Below, piece after piece: positions 9,484-18,721 of a stretch of 64,000 nucleotides of DNA (the first letter of the stretch is position 1; the number at the start of each line of letters is the position of its first letter). The position numbers were made by a program, and so were the translations under genes. Below the pieces are notes generated by a model. It saw only the letters and a program-made list of their open reading frames with translations. It was not told the origin of the DNA and searched no databases. The stretch covers positions 124,001 to 188,000 of the forward strand of contig JACKHN010000009.1 in NCBI GenBank assembly GCA_020638975.1. Direction: 5' to 3'. This DNA comes from Planctomycetaceae bacterium (lineage in GTDB: Bacteria; Planctomycetota; Planctomycetia; Pirellulales; Pirellulaceae).

Positions 9484-9635
9484 GTCACTCCTTCCGATTG
9501 GATTTGGTCACATTCTATAACGAGTTTCCGCGTGCTGCATCACGTCTCGTGATTTTTTTCGACGCTGGCCGAAAACGGTAGAAGAGCCCCGGGAAGACAC
9601 CGGATGAGGCGACTTTGACCTACGGCGAAGACGGG

Positions 9636-10190
9636 CTATTCGAGCGGAGTCACCACTTCGAGCAACTCAACGGCGGGCAGGCCGTTACAGTAGATGAGCG
9701 CCGTTCGCCCGTAACAAGTCTCTGGCTTCTCTAGTCCGAATTGTTTAACAAGATCGCTGCCCGGTTCGATCCGCCACAGCGAGAGCAGCCGCACGTCGCG
9801 GAGCACATCGTGTTCGATCAAGATGCGACCAAGCGGAGTCGATTCGCTCTCAATCTCTTTGCGGACCTCATCACCTAGGAAAGTCGAGTTCAAACGGACA
9901 ATGCCGAACTGGACGACTCGACCGTCCGATTGACGAGTTAGCAGGATCCGCCGGGAGTAATGTGTGGGAGTCACGTGCGTGTTCAGAACGCCGACGTCAA
10001 CCGACTGGCCGTGATGCGACTCGACGGTCACCGTCATGTGAGCGTCATGCCACAACAGCTTGCGAGGCACTTCCGGCATCTCGTTTTCGGCAACTTCCTT
10101 GAACTGGCCTAAGTCGCTCAGTGAGGGATAGAAGAGATGAACGAGCGCCTTCAGTTCCGGAGTCGCCTGTCGCGATGGCGTTAGCGTCAT
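9636..10190 (-). CDS. Chorismate pyruvate-lyase-like protein (DUF98 / Rv2949c family)
   Basis: 184 aa from the ATG at 10190. Family features seen: PLGRILIEHDVLRDVRLLSL in the middle and a C-terminal CYGRTALIYCNGLPAVELLEV, matching the GRIL and YGR..I motifs of chorismate lyase-like DUF98 proteins that release 4-hydroxybenzoate from chorismate. A basic residue pair (SRRILLTR) sits where UbiC-like folds bind the acid substrate. It is followed (in transcription terms preceded) by the DUF116-polyprenyl synthetase gene on the same strand, 139 bp away across repeat R1, which would fit a prenylated aromatic product. Family call moderate; activity inferred. Confidence 0.6.
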   Translation of the reverse strand: MTLTPSRQATPELKALVHLFYPSLSDLGQFKEVAENEMPEVPRKLLWHDAHMTVTVESHHGQSVDVGVLNTHVTPTHYSRRILLTRQSDGRVVQFGIVRLNSTFLGDEVRKEIESESTPLGRILIEHDVLRDVRLLSLWRIEPGSDLVKQFGLEKPETCYGRTALIYCNGLPAVELLEVVTPLE

Positions 10191-10253
10191 AGCCTCGTGC
10201 CTTAGGTAGGGTGGGCACAGCCCGGTTGGTCGCGAGCTGGTCGTTTCATACAA

Positions 10254-10306
10254 GTAGGGTCCGCTGTGCGGACCATTCTCCGCGTGGTCCGCACAGCGGA
10301 CCCTAC
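10254..10306. repeat. Dispersed palindrome R1, copy B
   Basis: Arms GTAGGGTCCGCTGTGCGGAC and GTCCGCACAGCGGACCCTAC around a short spacer, identical to the arms of copies A and C. It lies between the DUF98 gene and the polyprenyl synthetase gene. It is flanked by a weaker outer repeat (GTAGGGTGGGC near 10206, GCCCTAC near 10330). Confidence 0.9.
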
Positions 10307-10329
10307 ATCCGGTTGGCGGCCCGACCGCC

Positions 10330-12204
10330 CTACGGTGCCGCTATCGACAACTGCGTGATGATTGGGGAGGGAACTTGCGGCTCGGTTGCTTCGGTCGGAC
10401 GTTCCAGGACTGTATCGATCAGGTAATAGAATAAACGTCGCAGCTCTTCCGGTTCGAGCGCGTCGGCAATCGACTCGGCTCGCTGCTGATGCTTGTCGAC
10501 CAAGCGATGAGCCTTCTCGAATACATCCGCCTGTTCATAGAGTTGGCGGACACGGCTGATTCGATACTCGTCGCCAACCGTCTCGTCGCCAACCAATTCC
10601 AACAGTTCCGCCTGCTCGGCTGACGGAAGGCCATCGATCGCCAGTGCCCACAGGACCGTCGGTCGACCGCCCAATGTGTCGCCGCCGGCGGACAGCTTGT
10701 TGTCGTCATCACCTCGCCAGTCTTTCAGGTCATTCAAGATCTGAAAGGCTACGCCCATGTTTCGAGAAAACTGTTTGATTGGTTCGGCATAATCATCGAC
10801 CGAGCCCGCTAACCGGACGCCCGAGTACAGTGCGGCTTCAAAAGCTGGCGACGTCTTGAGGGCATAAATTTTCAATGCATCCAACGGCTTCAGTCGCTTG
10901 TCCTTCGCGTCGCGCCACAACAACTCAGCCCCCTGCCCTTCCGACAGCTTCATGTGGGCATCGGCCAAGTTGTTGAGGATGTCGGCAACAACATCCGGCC
11001 CAAGTTCCTTCGCATCCCGGCTGACCAAACGGTAGCCCATACCAATCATGTAGTCGCCAACATTGATCGCCGTGGGAATGCCGTAGCGACGATGCAACGT
11101 CTCTTCGCCGTAGCGAAAGGCGTCGTCGTCTTCGATGTCGTCGTGCACAAGCGACGCCTTGTGGAACGTCTCGATCGACATCGCCGTACGGAGAATTGCG
11201 TCCGAAAAACCGCTAATCTTTTCAGCGCCATCGGAAAGCGTTCCGTGGCCGCCGGTCAGGGCGTCGTAGACAGCCAGCGTGATGAAAGGGCGGGAATGCT
11301 TTCCGCCTTTGGAAAGGAAGTCGTAGGCAATCGCTTCGGTTGCCGCGATCGGGTTCAATCCAGCAGCACCCTGTCCGTTGACTTCCGCTAAGCGAGGGCC
11401 GCCGCGCAACCGAGGAACAATTCGCTCGAGTTGTTCCGGCTCGAACATTTGCGTTGCGGCTCGCATCAGATGGACGTAGCTGCGAGTTTGCTGCGTCGAT
11501 TCAGTCTTATGAAGCCGCACCATCTCGTCGACCCAATCTTCGTCGACCGACGTGTTGCGGCAATCACTCGACAACAGCGGCACCGCCATGCAAGGAATGC
11601 CAGCGAGCAGGATCTTGTCGATAGCTTTCTCCAGCACGTTCAGACAAGCTACACCGACGATTGCGTCGACGTAGCCGCTGAGGATGATCTTCAAAACGAT
11701 CGGCGAGCCCTCGGCGACAAGGACTTTGTAACCCATGTCGTCCGCAATGCCGCGAAAGTCTGCGATGCTGCAGGCGCCACACTCTTTGCATTCGAGACCA
11801 AACTCGTCGTAATCGGCCGGGCAACCCTCGGCGTGCTTCAAACAATGCGGCAGCAAAAACAATCGTCGCTCAGGTGGAATGGTTGCGACTTGATCGCGCC
11901 AGAATTCCGTCGCAAATACAACCATCATCCAGCCGACGTACCCTTCGGGCATTCCCAAGTCGTCGAGCGCGGCTCGAACGATGATCTCCATATCGTCTTT
12001 TGAGAGGGGTACGGACTTGTCGAGCTTGGCCGCGACTTCGGCGCACTTCGCGCGCATCTTCTCGCGCAGCCCGCGCGTCTCGGGGACGAGTTTCAGATGA
12101 GCGGTTTTGCGGCGTCGCGACTTTCGGGTCGTCTCGGGCACGCTCTCCGTCGTAGCGGCGAACGACTCGTCCGACAATTGCTGAGGCGCAGGTGCAGTAG
12201 CCAA
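10330..12204 (-). CDS. DUF116 domain-polyprenyl synthetase fusion
   Basis: About 624 aa. The N-terminal ~270 residues are a DUF116-type domain with a cysteine cluster (CLKHAEGC followed by CKECGAC, roughly residues 121-145). The rest is a trans-prenyltransferase: GGKHSRP, first aspartate-rich motif DDIED (~357) and second motif NDLKD in place of DDxxD. It makes linear isoprenyl diphosphates from IPP. The cysteines could hold a metal or Fe-S cluster, but the role of DUF116 is not established. Both possible starts are TTG: 12240, nearly abutting the cyclase stop, or 12204, preferred for its AAGAGGA site. It lies 37 bp downstream of the cyclase gene, so co-transcription is likely. Confidence 0.87.
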   Translation of the reverse strand: MATAPAPQQLSDESFAATTESVPETTRKSRRRKTAHLKLVPETRGLREKMRAKCAEVAAKLDKSVPLSKDDMEIIVRAALDDLGMPEGYVGWMMVVFATEFWRDQVATIPPERRLFLLPHCLKHAEGCPADYDEFGLECKECGACSIADFRGIADDMGYKVLVAEGSPIVLKIILSGYVDAIVGVACLNVLEKAIDKILLAGIPCMAVPLLSSDCRNTSVDEDWVDEMVRLHKTESTQQTRSYVHLMRAATQMFEPEQLERIVPRLRGGPRLAEVNGQGAAGLNPIAATEAIAYDFLSKGGKHSRPFITLAVYDALTGGHGTLSDGAEKISGFSDAILRTAMSIETFHKASLVHDDIEDDDAFRYGEETLHRRYGIPTAINVGDYMIGMGYRLVSRDAKELGPDVVADILNNLADAHMKLSEGQGAELLWRDAKDKRLKPLDALKIYALKTSPAFEAALYSGVRLAGSVDDYAEPIKQFSRNMGVAFQILNDLKDWRGDDDNKLSAGGDTLGGRPTVLWALAIDGLPSAEQAELLELVGDETVGDEYRISRVRQLYEQADVFEKAHRLVDKHQQRAESIADALEPEELRRLFYYLIDTVLERPTEATEPQVPSPIITQLSIAAP

Positions 12205-12241
12205 GGTGTTCCTCTTTCCAGGTTGCGTCTTGTCTGGCAAG

Positions 12242-14131
12242 TCAGTTCGTGTGGCAAGTCTGGCGGGCGGCAGCGGTTTGCTTGCGGCGAGCTGGATCGC
12301 AATTTAACGCTCGACCTAAAGCAGAAACCGTGAAGGTCAAAGGATAGAGCTTCTCATGATACCATAGCTTTGCGAAGTAAAAACCGATCGGCGAGCTTTC
12401 CAAGTGTCGATCGTTTTCGACCGCGTCTACCAACCACGCAAGTCCTTTTGTGACCGATTGTTGGCACACTTCACCAGGAGCAGCCAACAGGGCTTCCACG
12501 GCCAACGCCGTCTCCTCGACGCTGCTCGTACGGCCCTTGCCTTCGCGTGCTTCGATCGAGGGGCCTCCCCCCCAACCACCGTCTCGGTTCTGAGACATCA
12601 TCAACCAGTCGAAACCCCGGCGCGCCACATTCGACTCGGTTAAACCCAGGTCGCGATACGCCATCAGCACTTTCGCCGTGCCGTAAATTGGGTTCTCTTC
12701 ACCCTTGATATCTTGATTTCCGAACCACAGCGGCAACCAACTGCCATCAGGTCGCTGCGCTCTCTCGATGTAACTTCGCCCAGCCGTCATGGCAGCCACG
12801 TAGGATGGGCTCTCAGCCCGTCCCTTCTTCCAAGCGTGAAGTGCTCGGAGCACGTGGGCTGTCAAATCCGTCCCACTGCGATCAAACGGAAGCTTCCCCC
12901 AACCGCGGCAGAAAGTCGGCCAGCCGCCATCGCTGTTTTGAAGCCCAAGCAACCATTGAATCCCGGCGTCGGCAGCCTCGTTGATTCGATCTCTGTCCTC
13001 CTCAGAACAAGATGGCGACCGAGACCACTCGGCGATTGCCAACAGAGCGCTAGGAGTGTCATCGGCGTCAGGAACTGCCCCGCTCAGGTCGCTCCAACCC
13101 CAGCCCCCCGGATCAGCCCCAGTGAATGGATGCGGTTCGCGATGTTGGCAGCTCAATAGCCAATCAAGACTTGCCACTTCGGAAACGTCTTCGCCCGCTC
13201 CGGCCAAGGCGTTGATCGCCAAAGTCGTATTCCATGTCGCCAGGTTCGTATCGATCGGCCAGCTGCCGTCCTCTCGTAGCGACGAGAGGATGAAATCGAA
13301 TCCTTGTCGAGCCACCGGATGGTCGGCGCGGCCAGTCGATGCCAAGCTCATCACGACGAAACTAGTCAGGGGAACCGCTTCGAGATAACCACCACTAGCG
13401 GGTTGCATCTTTTGCAGGACGTCGAGACTCCTCTCGACACAAAACTTCCGCACGAGCCGAAAGGCGGGGTTTACCGGTGGCGCGTGAAAGAAGCGGGCCT
13501 GCCCAATCGCCACCAACGCCGGAACGGCGTAGCTCACGACCGGCATGCGAACAAATCGGTAAAACTTCTGCGGGAAGCACGCCAATTCAAACGGCAACGC
13601 CGAGACGGACGTCCAAGGCACGAAGCCGGCCATCGCGCAATTGGCCAAGATCGGCACCGCGAACGTCTTATCCTTGCCATAACGCTTCTTGAGCCCCGCG
13701 ACACCGCCCTGCTGTTTGATGTAGGCTTCAGCCCGCTCCAGCAGGTCCTTGTGCTTGCAAGGGACACCGGTCAGGTGGAACGCGGCGACAGCAAGCATTG
13801 TCGTCGAGATGTTGGAATAGCTCTTGTCGGTGTCCCCCCAACCTCCATCAGAGTTCTGATGATCCGCCAGCCACTCGATGCCTCGGATAATCAGCTCACT
13901 CAATTCCGATTCCAACAGTTCGTTCTGGAATCGCCCAGACTTTAAGTCCATTGCCCCGTGCCGTTCAACCAGTGCCAAGGCGCTGACCGCCGTGGCCGTC
14001 GACAGGGCCGAGGCAGACAGCTCGCCAACCCAATGGCCTTCGGGCTCGCGCTCCTCCAATAGATGAAGCCGCGCCTTCTCGTAGGCAGCCGTTAGACGAT
14101 CAGACTCTATTTCTAGTTCGATTTGAGGCAT
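12242..14131 (-). CDS. Squalene-hopene cyclase-like terpene cyclase
   Basis: 629 aa, the usual size of class II triterpene cyclases. The protonating motif appears as DADDT (Asp at ~355-358). Several QW repeats are visible (QNSDGGWGDTD, REDGSWP, LQNSDGGWP, RPDGSWLP, SQNRDGGWGGG). It would cyclise squalene or another polyprene at the membrane. ATG 14131 is chosen over a GTG 45 nt upstream because homology-like sequence begins after it; neither has a clear ribosome site. It is first in the run leading into the DUF116-polyprenyl synthetase gene. Squalene synthesis genes (hpnC/D/E) are absent from the window, so the real substrate is open. Confidence 0.88.
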   Translation of the reverse strand: MPQIELEIESDRLTAAYEKARLHLLEEREPEGHWVGELSASALSTATAVSALALVERHGAMDLKSGRFQNELLESELSELIIRGIEWLADHQNSDGGWGDTDKSYSNISTTMLAVAAFHLTGVPCKHKDLLERAEAYIKQQGGVAGLKKRYGKDKTFAVPILANCAMAGFVPWTSVSALPFELACFPQKFYRFVRMPVVSYAVPALVAIGQARFFHAPPVNPAFRLVRKFCVERSLDVLQKMQPASGGYLEAVPLTSFVVMSLASTGRADHPVARQGFDFILSSLREDGSWPIDTNLATWNTTLAINALAGAGEDVSEVASLDWLLSCQHREPHPFTGADPGGWGWSDLSGAVPDADDTPSALLAIAEWSRSPSCSEEDRDRINEAADAGIQWLLGLQNSDGGWPTFCRGWGKLPFDRSGTDLTAHVLRALHAWKKGRAESPSYVAAMTAGRSYIERAQRPDGSWLPLWFGNQDIKGEENPIYGTAKVLMAYRDLGLTESNVARRGFDWLMMSQNRDGGWGGGPSIEAREGKGRTSSVEETALAVEALLAAPGEVCQQSVTKGLAWLVDAVENDRHLESSPIGFYFAKLWYHEKLYPLTFTVSALGRALNCDPARRKQTAAARQTCHTN

Positions 14132-14409
14132 GTCGGTCGGAGGTGGGACTCGGAAATGACCAGGCAGGATCTGCACGCAGAGCCGGTTCTATCTTAGATC
14201 GCACGTATGGGACTGTCGAGCGGCAGGAGGTGCAGCTAGGTGCCGCTCCCGCAACGAGGGAAGACCCGCTCAAACGATCACCTCCCGTTCGGGTTGGGCA
14301 AAATGGTGAGAAGAATCTAGGCAATCTGACGCGCACCCCATAAAATGTGGCCGGTCGCGTCGATCTCGCCGAATATATGATTTTGACGCACACCCATGAC
14401 GAAGGTTTC

Positions 14410-15468
14410 ATGACAAGCACGACGAAAAATCAGAACGGCGGATCTCGCCGACGATCCAAACCCGCCTGGGCGGACTACTCGGACAACGACTTATTGGATA
14501 TGCGCATCTGTGATCTCGGGCTCCGTATCGCAGGAACGCGGCTTGAACATCGCATCGAGCAACTCTACGAAGAATTATCGACCCGAGGCTTGAACTTTCG
14601 TCCTCATTGCTGGCTCTCCGACGAATGGTTCACGCCGGACGGAATCCCTGGCATCGCCATTCCATTCTATCTCGCGCATTCGCGACTCGAACGACTCGAA
14701 CGCAAACAGATGCTCGAAGTCGAGGGCGGCAGCAAAGCCACATGCATGAGGATCATGCGACACGAAGCAGGGCATGCCATCGATAACGCGTATCGACTCG
14801 GTCGTCGTCGGTCCTGGCAGAGCATTTTTGGCAGTTCCACGCTCCCCTACCCCGAACACTACTCGCCGAAACCGTACAGCAAGAGCTTCGTCCAGCATCT
14901 TGATATGTGGTATGCCCAAGCTCATCCGGCAGAGGATTTTGCCGAGACATTCGCCGTTTGGCTACGCCCTCGTTCGCCTTGGCGGTCACAATACAACGGC
15001 TGGCCAGCACTCGCGAAATTGGAATACGTTGACAAATTGATGGCTGATATCTCGGTCAAGAAGCAACTTGTCTCGACGCGAAAGCGGATGGATCCAGTGC
15101 GAACGTTACGGAAGACGCTTCGCGAACACTACGACGAGAAGAAGGAGCGATACGGCGTGGGATATCCAACGGTATACGACCGCGATCTTCTGAAGCTGTT
15201 CTCGGCCGCCCCAGAATACAGCGGCAATCCAGCCGCGACCGTGTTCCTGCGAGCCAATCGCCGCTACTTGCGACAGGCCATCGGCGAATGGACGGGGCAA
15301 TACCAGTATACGATCGACCAGGTTTTGAATGAGATGATCGATCGCTGTCGTGAACTGAAATTGCGTCTTCGCCGTTCAGAGCGCCACTCAAGACGCGATT
15401 TACTTGTTATGCTTACGGTCCAGACAATGAACTACCTACACGGAGGCAATCACCGAGTCGCCCTGTGA
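14410..15468 (+). CDS. Putative zinc-binding metallopeptidase (HEAGH)
   Basis: 352 aa. A zincin active site MRHEAGHAID is at ~116-125, and a downstream glutamate in HPAEDFAETFAVW is the likely third ligand. No signal peptide is visible, so probably cytoplasmic. The N-terminus is basic and low in complexity and is preceded by a weak GAAGG site; an in-frame GTG at 14347 is an alternative. It is 27 bp before an ATP-grasp ligase, suggesting an operon that forms and trims or regulates a peptide-like bond. Zincins paired with ATP-grasp ligases have been described as predicted peptide-modification systems, but the substrate here is unknown. Confidence 0.75.
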   Translation: MTSTTKNQNGGSRRRSKPAWADYSDNDLLDMRICDLGLRIAGTRLEHRIEQLYEELSTRGLNFRPHCWLSDEWFTPDGIPGIAIPFYLAHSRLERLERKQMLEVEGGSKATCMRIMRHEAGHAIDNAYRLGRRRSWQSIFGSSTLPYPEHYSPKPYSKSFVQHLDMWYAQAHPAEDFAETFAVWLRPRSPWRSQYNGWPALAKLEYVDKLMADISVKKQLVSTRKRMDPVRTLRKTLREHYDEKKERYGVGYPTVYDRDLLKLFSAAPEYSGNPAATVFLRANRRYLRQAIGEWTGQYQYTIDQVLNEMIDRCRELKLRLRRSERHSRRDLLVMLTVQTMNYLHGGNHRVAL

Positions 15469-15495
15469 TCCGGCCCTATCTATGAAATATACGAC

Positions 15496-16521
15496 ATGAA
15501 GAAACTTCGCGTGATGGCTCTGATGGACGAGGAGCTAGTGCCGCCGGACACCATCGAGGGATTGACGGACGAAGAGGTGCTCAATTGGAAGACGGAATAC
15601 GACGTCTGCCAAACGCTACGTGAATTGAAACATGATGTCCTCAAACTGGGGGTGAGCAACGACACAGGCGTACTTCGCGAAGCGTTACTCGACTGGAAGC
15701 CGGACATCACGTTCAATCTGCTCGAAGAGTTCCATGGCGTCGCGGTTTATGACCAGCACGTCGCTTCGTACCTCGAATTGATGAAGCAGCCGTACACGGG
15801 CTGCAATCCGCGCGGCCTGATGCTCGCACATGACAAAGTCTTGTGCAAACAGATTCTGCAGTATCATCGCATCCCCACGCCGCTTTTCACCGTCTACGAA
15901 CTCGGCAACAAGATCACACCGCCGAAGAAGATGAAGTATCCGCTGTTCGTTAAGTCGGCGACGGAAGATGCTTCGTTTGGACTGAGCAAGAAATCGATCG
16001 TCCATGACGCGGAAGAACTTGTCGAGAGAGTGCAGTTCATCTTCGACGAAACGAAGACGGACGCGTTGGTCGAGGAATACATCGTCGGTCGCGAGTTCTA
16101 TGTCGGCGTGCTTGGCAACAATCGCATTACGACGCTGCCCATCTGGGAATTACTGATGACGAAGCTCCCGAAGGGCGAATTCAACATTGCTACGGAACAG
16201 GTGAAGTGGGATTACGCCTATCAAAAGAAAATGGGAGTCAAGACCGAGGCTCCGACAGACCTATCGAAGGAAATGTCGGCTAAGATCGTTCGACTTTGCA
16301 AGCGGATTTACAAAGCGTTGTTCATGACCGGCTATGCCCGAATGGACCTGCGAGTCACCGAAGACGGACGCATCTATGTGCTCGAAGCCAATCCTAATCC
16401 GAATCTCTCCTACGGAGAAGATTTCGCCGAGTCCGCGCATGTGGCTGGCATCGAATACGGCGATTTGATTCAAAAGATCCTCGCACTCGGGCTGAACTAT
16501 CGACCCGCATGGCGAGTCTAG
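15496..16521 (+). CDS. ATP-grasp ligase, D-alanine-D-alanine ligase-like
   Basis: 341 aa. ATP-grasp features: YTGCNPRGLMLAHDKVLCKQ at the start of the central domain, YPLFVKSATEDASFGLSK as the nucleotide-binding lysine region, VEEYIVGREFYVGV, and a C-terminal YVLEANPNPNLSYGEDFA supplying the metal-binding Glu/Asn. The family condenses an amino acid or carboxylate with an amine using ATP. It lacks the neighbourhood of a cell-wall ddl gene and instead follows a metallopeptidase gene, so a dedicated amino-acid or peptide ligase role is more likely than peptidoglycan synthesis. This is inference from context. Confidence 0.85.
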   Translation: MKKLRVMALMDEELVPPDTIEGLTDEEVLNWKTEYDVCQTLRELKHDVLKLGVSNDTGVLREALLDWKPDITFNLLEEFHGVAVYDQHVASYLELMKQPYTGCNPRGLMLAHDKVLCKQILQYHRIPTPLFTVYELGNKITPPKKMKYPLFVKSATEDASFGLSKKSIVHDAEELVERVQFIFDETKTDALVEEYIVGREFYVGVLGNNRITTLPIWELLMTKLPKGEFNIATEQVKWDYAYQKKMGVKTEAPTDLSKEMSAKIVRLCKRIYKALFMTGYARMDLRVTEDGRIYVLEANPNPNLSYGEDFAESAHVAGIEYGDLIQKILALGLNYRPAWRV

Positions 16522-16730
16522 CTCGCGACGACTTGAGGCGCAAAGAGAAGCTCGCGTCTTATTCACGCCAGGTTCTCATCTTGTGGTTTTTCGTGCTTTT
16601 CGTGGCAAACCTTCTGTATGCCACCGACACGGCAAGCGAAGCATCATACTGGTCGTCAAAGAATGGCTTCGTTAAACTGCGACCGCTGCTCGCTCTCCGC
16701 CCAAGCCTTGCCCGTCAAATTGTACACACC

Positions 16731-16961
16731 ATGAAATACGCAATATGGATTCTCGTCGTTCTGTTGCTTGTGTTCCATCAAGACTACTGGCAGTGGAACG
16801 AAGCGACGCTGGACTTCGGCTTCCTGCCGCGAGCGATGACCTATCACGTGATACTGTCGGTCGCTGCTGCGGGCGTCTGGTTGTCGGCGACGAAGTACTG
16901 CTGGCCGAAGTGGCTGGACGAAGGTGCTGAACACTCCACGCGAGAGAACGTGCGAACATGA
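16731..16961 (+). CDS. DUF3311 small membrane protein
   Basis: 76 aa, two membrane helices, with the family pattern HQDYWQWNEATLDFGFLP in the loop and a C-terminal KYCWPKW. DUF3311 proteins usually sit immediately before a sodium:solute symporter and may act as its small subunit. Here the stop overlaps the symporter start in ATGA. The reading frame is open further upstream into the ATP-grasp gene, but the DUF3311 pattern begins at this ATG. Confidence 0.85.
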   Translation: MKYAIWILVVLLLVFHQDYWQWNEATLDFGFLPRAMTYHVILSVAAAGVWLSATKYCWPKWLDEGAEHSTRENVRT

Positions 16962-18508
16962 TCCAGCTGAGTGTGATCGTCGTTTACCTGTTGCTGCTCG
17001 TCGGACTCGGACTGTCGGCAAATCGGTTGTTTCGTGGAACGGCCAAGGACTATATGTTGGCTAGTCATTCGATCGGGCCGTTCTTGTTATTGATGTCGCT
17101 ATTCGGTACGACGATGACAGCATTCGCGCTGGTTGGTTCAACAGGTCGCGCTTACGTGATGGGAGCAGGCGTGTACGGCTTGCTGGGTTCGGCCAGCGGA
17201 ATTGTCCACTCGCTATGCTTCTTTCTCATCGGCGTCCCACTCTGGTCGCTGGGACGACGGCATGGCTATACGACGCAGATTCAATTTTTCCGCGATCGGT
17301 TGGAAAGCAAGTTCATCGGCTACTTGCTATTTCCGATTCTAGTCTTCCTGGTTGTGGGCTACCTGATGGTCGGCGTGCTGGGGGGCGGTGAAGTGGTTAA
17401 GACAGTTACCGCGGGAACTTTTCCTGGCGTCCCGTGGCTGGAGAGCAGCGGCTATGGAGTACCCTCCTGGCTGGCTTCCGGAGTCATCTGCATCGTTGTT
17501 TTGACATACGTCTTTTACGGCGGGATGCGAGGCACTGCGTGGGCGAACACGTTTCAGACCAGCGTGTTTATGATCCTGGGTATCGTCACGTTCTTCATCA
17601 TCGCCAAAGCCATCGGTGGTACGGACAGCCTGTTCGAGAATCTTGCCATTGCGAGCAAACAAGTTCCTGAAATTCAGCTAACGCGACAAAAGATCCCCAA
17701 ACCGGTCTTCTTTTCCTTCCTCCTGATTCCACTGTCCGTGGGCATGTTCCCGCACATCTTTCAACACTGGCTAACCGCCCGCAGTGCGAATGCCTTCAAG
17801 CTGCCCATCGTCCTCCATCCAATCTTCATCATGATCGTCTGGGTGCCCTGCGTTTTGCTGGGCATTTGGGCCAGCGGCCCTAATTCGGGCATCCCACAAG
17901 GAACCGACGAGAACGCGGTGCTCGGCATGTTGGTCCAAACGCATGCTGGCCCAATTCTCGGCGGCTTGCTCACGGCAGGCATCTTGGCGGCGATCATGTC
18001 GTCGCTGGACAGCCAGTTCCTTTGCGTCGGCACGATGTTTACCGAGGACATCCTGCTGCACGATCGGACCAGCGAGCAACTTAATGAACAGCAAGTCGTT
18101 CGGGCCGCGCGGTACTTCATCATCGCCGTCGTCGGGCTGACGTACCTTTTAAGCTTGGTCCTCCCCCGCTCGGTCTTCGATCTCGGATTGTGGTCTTTCA
18201 CCGGATTCACCGGGCTTTTTCCGCTGGTATTTGCGGCCATCTACTGGCGGAGGCTAACAGCTGCAGGAGCGATCGGAGGCGTTCTCGCCGTTCTTACCAC
18301 GTGGTCGATCTTGTTTTGGCGATCCGGATTTGGCTCGAATCCGCGTTACAGCTTCCCCGAATCGCCCGTCAATCTAAGCATTGCGACGCTGCCGCCACTG
18401 CATCCGGTCGTCGGCGTCTTTGTCGCATCGGTCATCGCAATCGTCGTAATTTCTCTGTTTAGTCGTCCGCCGAGCGAAAAAACACTGGCAAAGTTCTTCC
18501 GCCCCTGA
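16958..18508 (+). CDS. Sodium:solute symporter (SSS family)
   Basis: 516 aa, about 13 hydrophobic segments, beginning with an outward N-terminal helix typical of the SSS family. The sequence ASHSIGPFLLLMSLFGTTMT corresponds to the helix carrying the sodium site, and ILAAIMSSLDSQFL to the second conserved sodium site. It imports an organic solute with Na+. Translationally coupled by ATGA overlap to the DUF3311 gene. Substrate not readable. Confidence 0.92.
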   Translation: MIQLSVIVVYLLLLVGLGLSANRLFRGTAKDYMLASHSIGPFLLLMSLFGTTMTAFALVGSTGRAYVMGAGVYGLLGSASGIVHSLCFFLIGVPLWSLGRRHGYTTQIQFFRDRLESKFIGYLLFPILVFLVVGYLMVGVLGGGEVVKTVTAGTFPGVPWLESSGYGVPSWLASGVICIVVLTYVFYGGMRGTAWANTFQTSVFMILGIVTFFIIAKAIGGTDSLFENLAIASKQVPEIQLTRQKIPKPVFFSFLLIPLSVGMFPHIFQHWLTARSANAFKLPIVLHPIFIMIVWVPCVLLGIWASGPNSGIPQGTDENAVLGMLVQTHAGPILGGLLTAGILAAIMSSLDSQFLCVGTMFTEDILLHDRTSEQLNEQQVVRAARYFIIAVVGLTYLLSLVLPRSVFDLGLWSFTGFTGLFPLVFAAIYWRRLTAAGAIGGVLAVLTTWSILFWRSGFGSNPRYSFPESPVNLSIATLPPLHPVVGVFVASVIAIVVISLFSRPPSEKTLAKFFRP

Positions 18509-18510
18509 TC

Positions 18511-18620
18511 TGAGGGTAGTGGTACAGCTTGCCGTAAGTCGGGCACTCCTGCCCGACAAAAGACGGCCAAGATTGGTCGTCCTACTTTCAGGAATCGCAA
18601 ACTTTACCACTACCGATCTG
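18511..18620. repeat. Dispersed ~95-bp element R2, copy A
   Basis: Contains the hairpin GTCGGGCACTCCTGCCCGAC (18538-18557) and the words GACGGCCAAGA and CCTACTTTCAGGAATCGCAA. The whole ~95-bp element recurs in the opposite orientation at 58216-58310 with only scattered differences. It lies between the symporter stop and the rpsR promoter and is bounded by GGTAGTGGTA / TACCACTACC. Confidence 0.88.
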
Positions 18621-18631
18621 AGTACGTGATC

Positions 18632-18659
18632 TTGCGAACCGCCTCGATTTGTCTAAAAT
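18632..18659 (+). promoter_or_regulatory. Candidate sigma-70-type promoter for rpsR
   Basis: TTGCGA (18632-18637), a 16-nt spacer, then TAAAAT (18654-18659), about 60 nt upstream of the rpsR start. Reasonable consensus match, but planctomycete promoters are poorly defined. Confidence 0.4.
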
Positions 18660-18721
18660 CGGAGATTCGTAATGTTGAATCGCCTCCACCTACTTCAGTT
18701 GCCGGTAAGAAAAGCAGAAAT

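Noticed and set aside
9539..9558. Terminator-like ATCACG/CGTGAT stem followed by T7 on the plus strand
   Set aside because: No plus-strand gene ends upstream of it, and on the minus strand the T-tract is on the wrong side.
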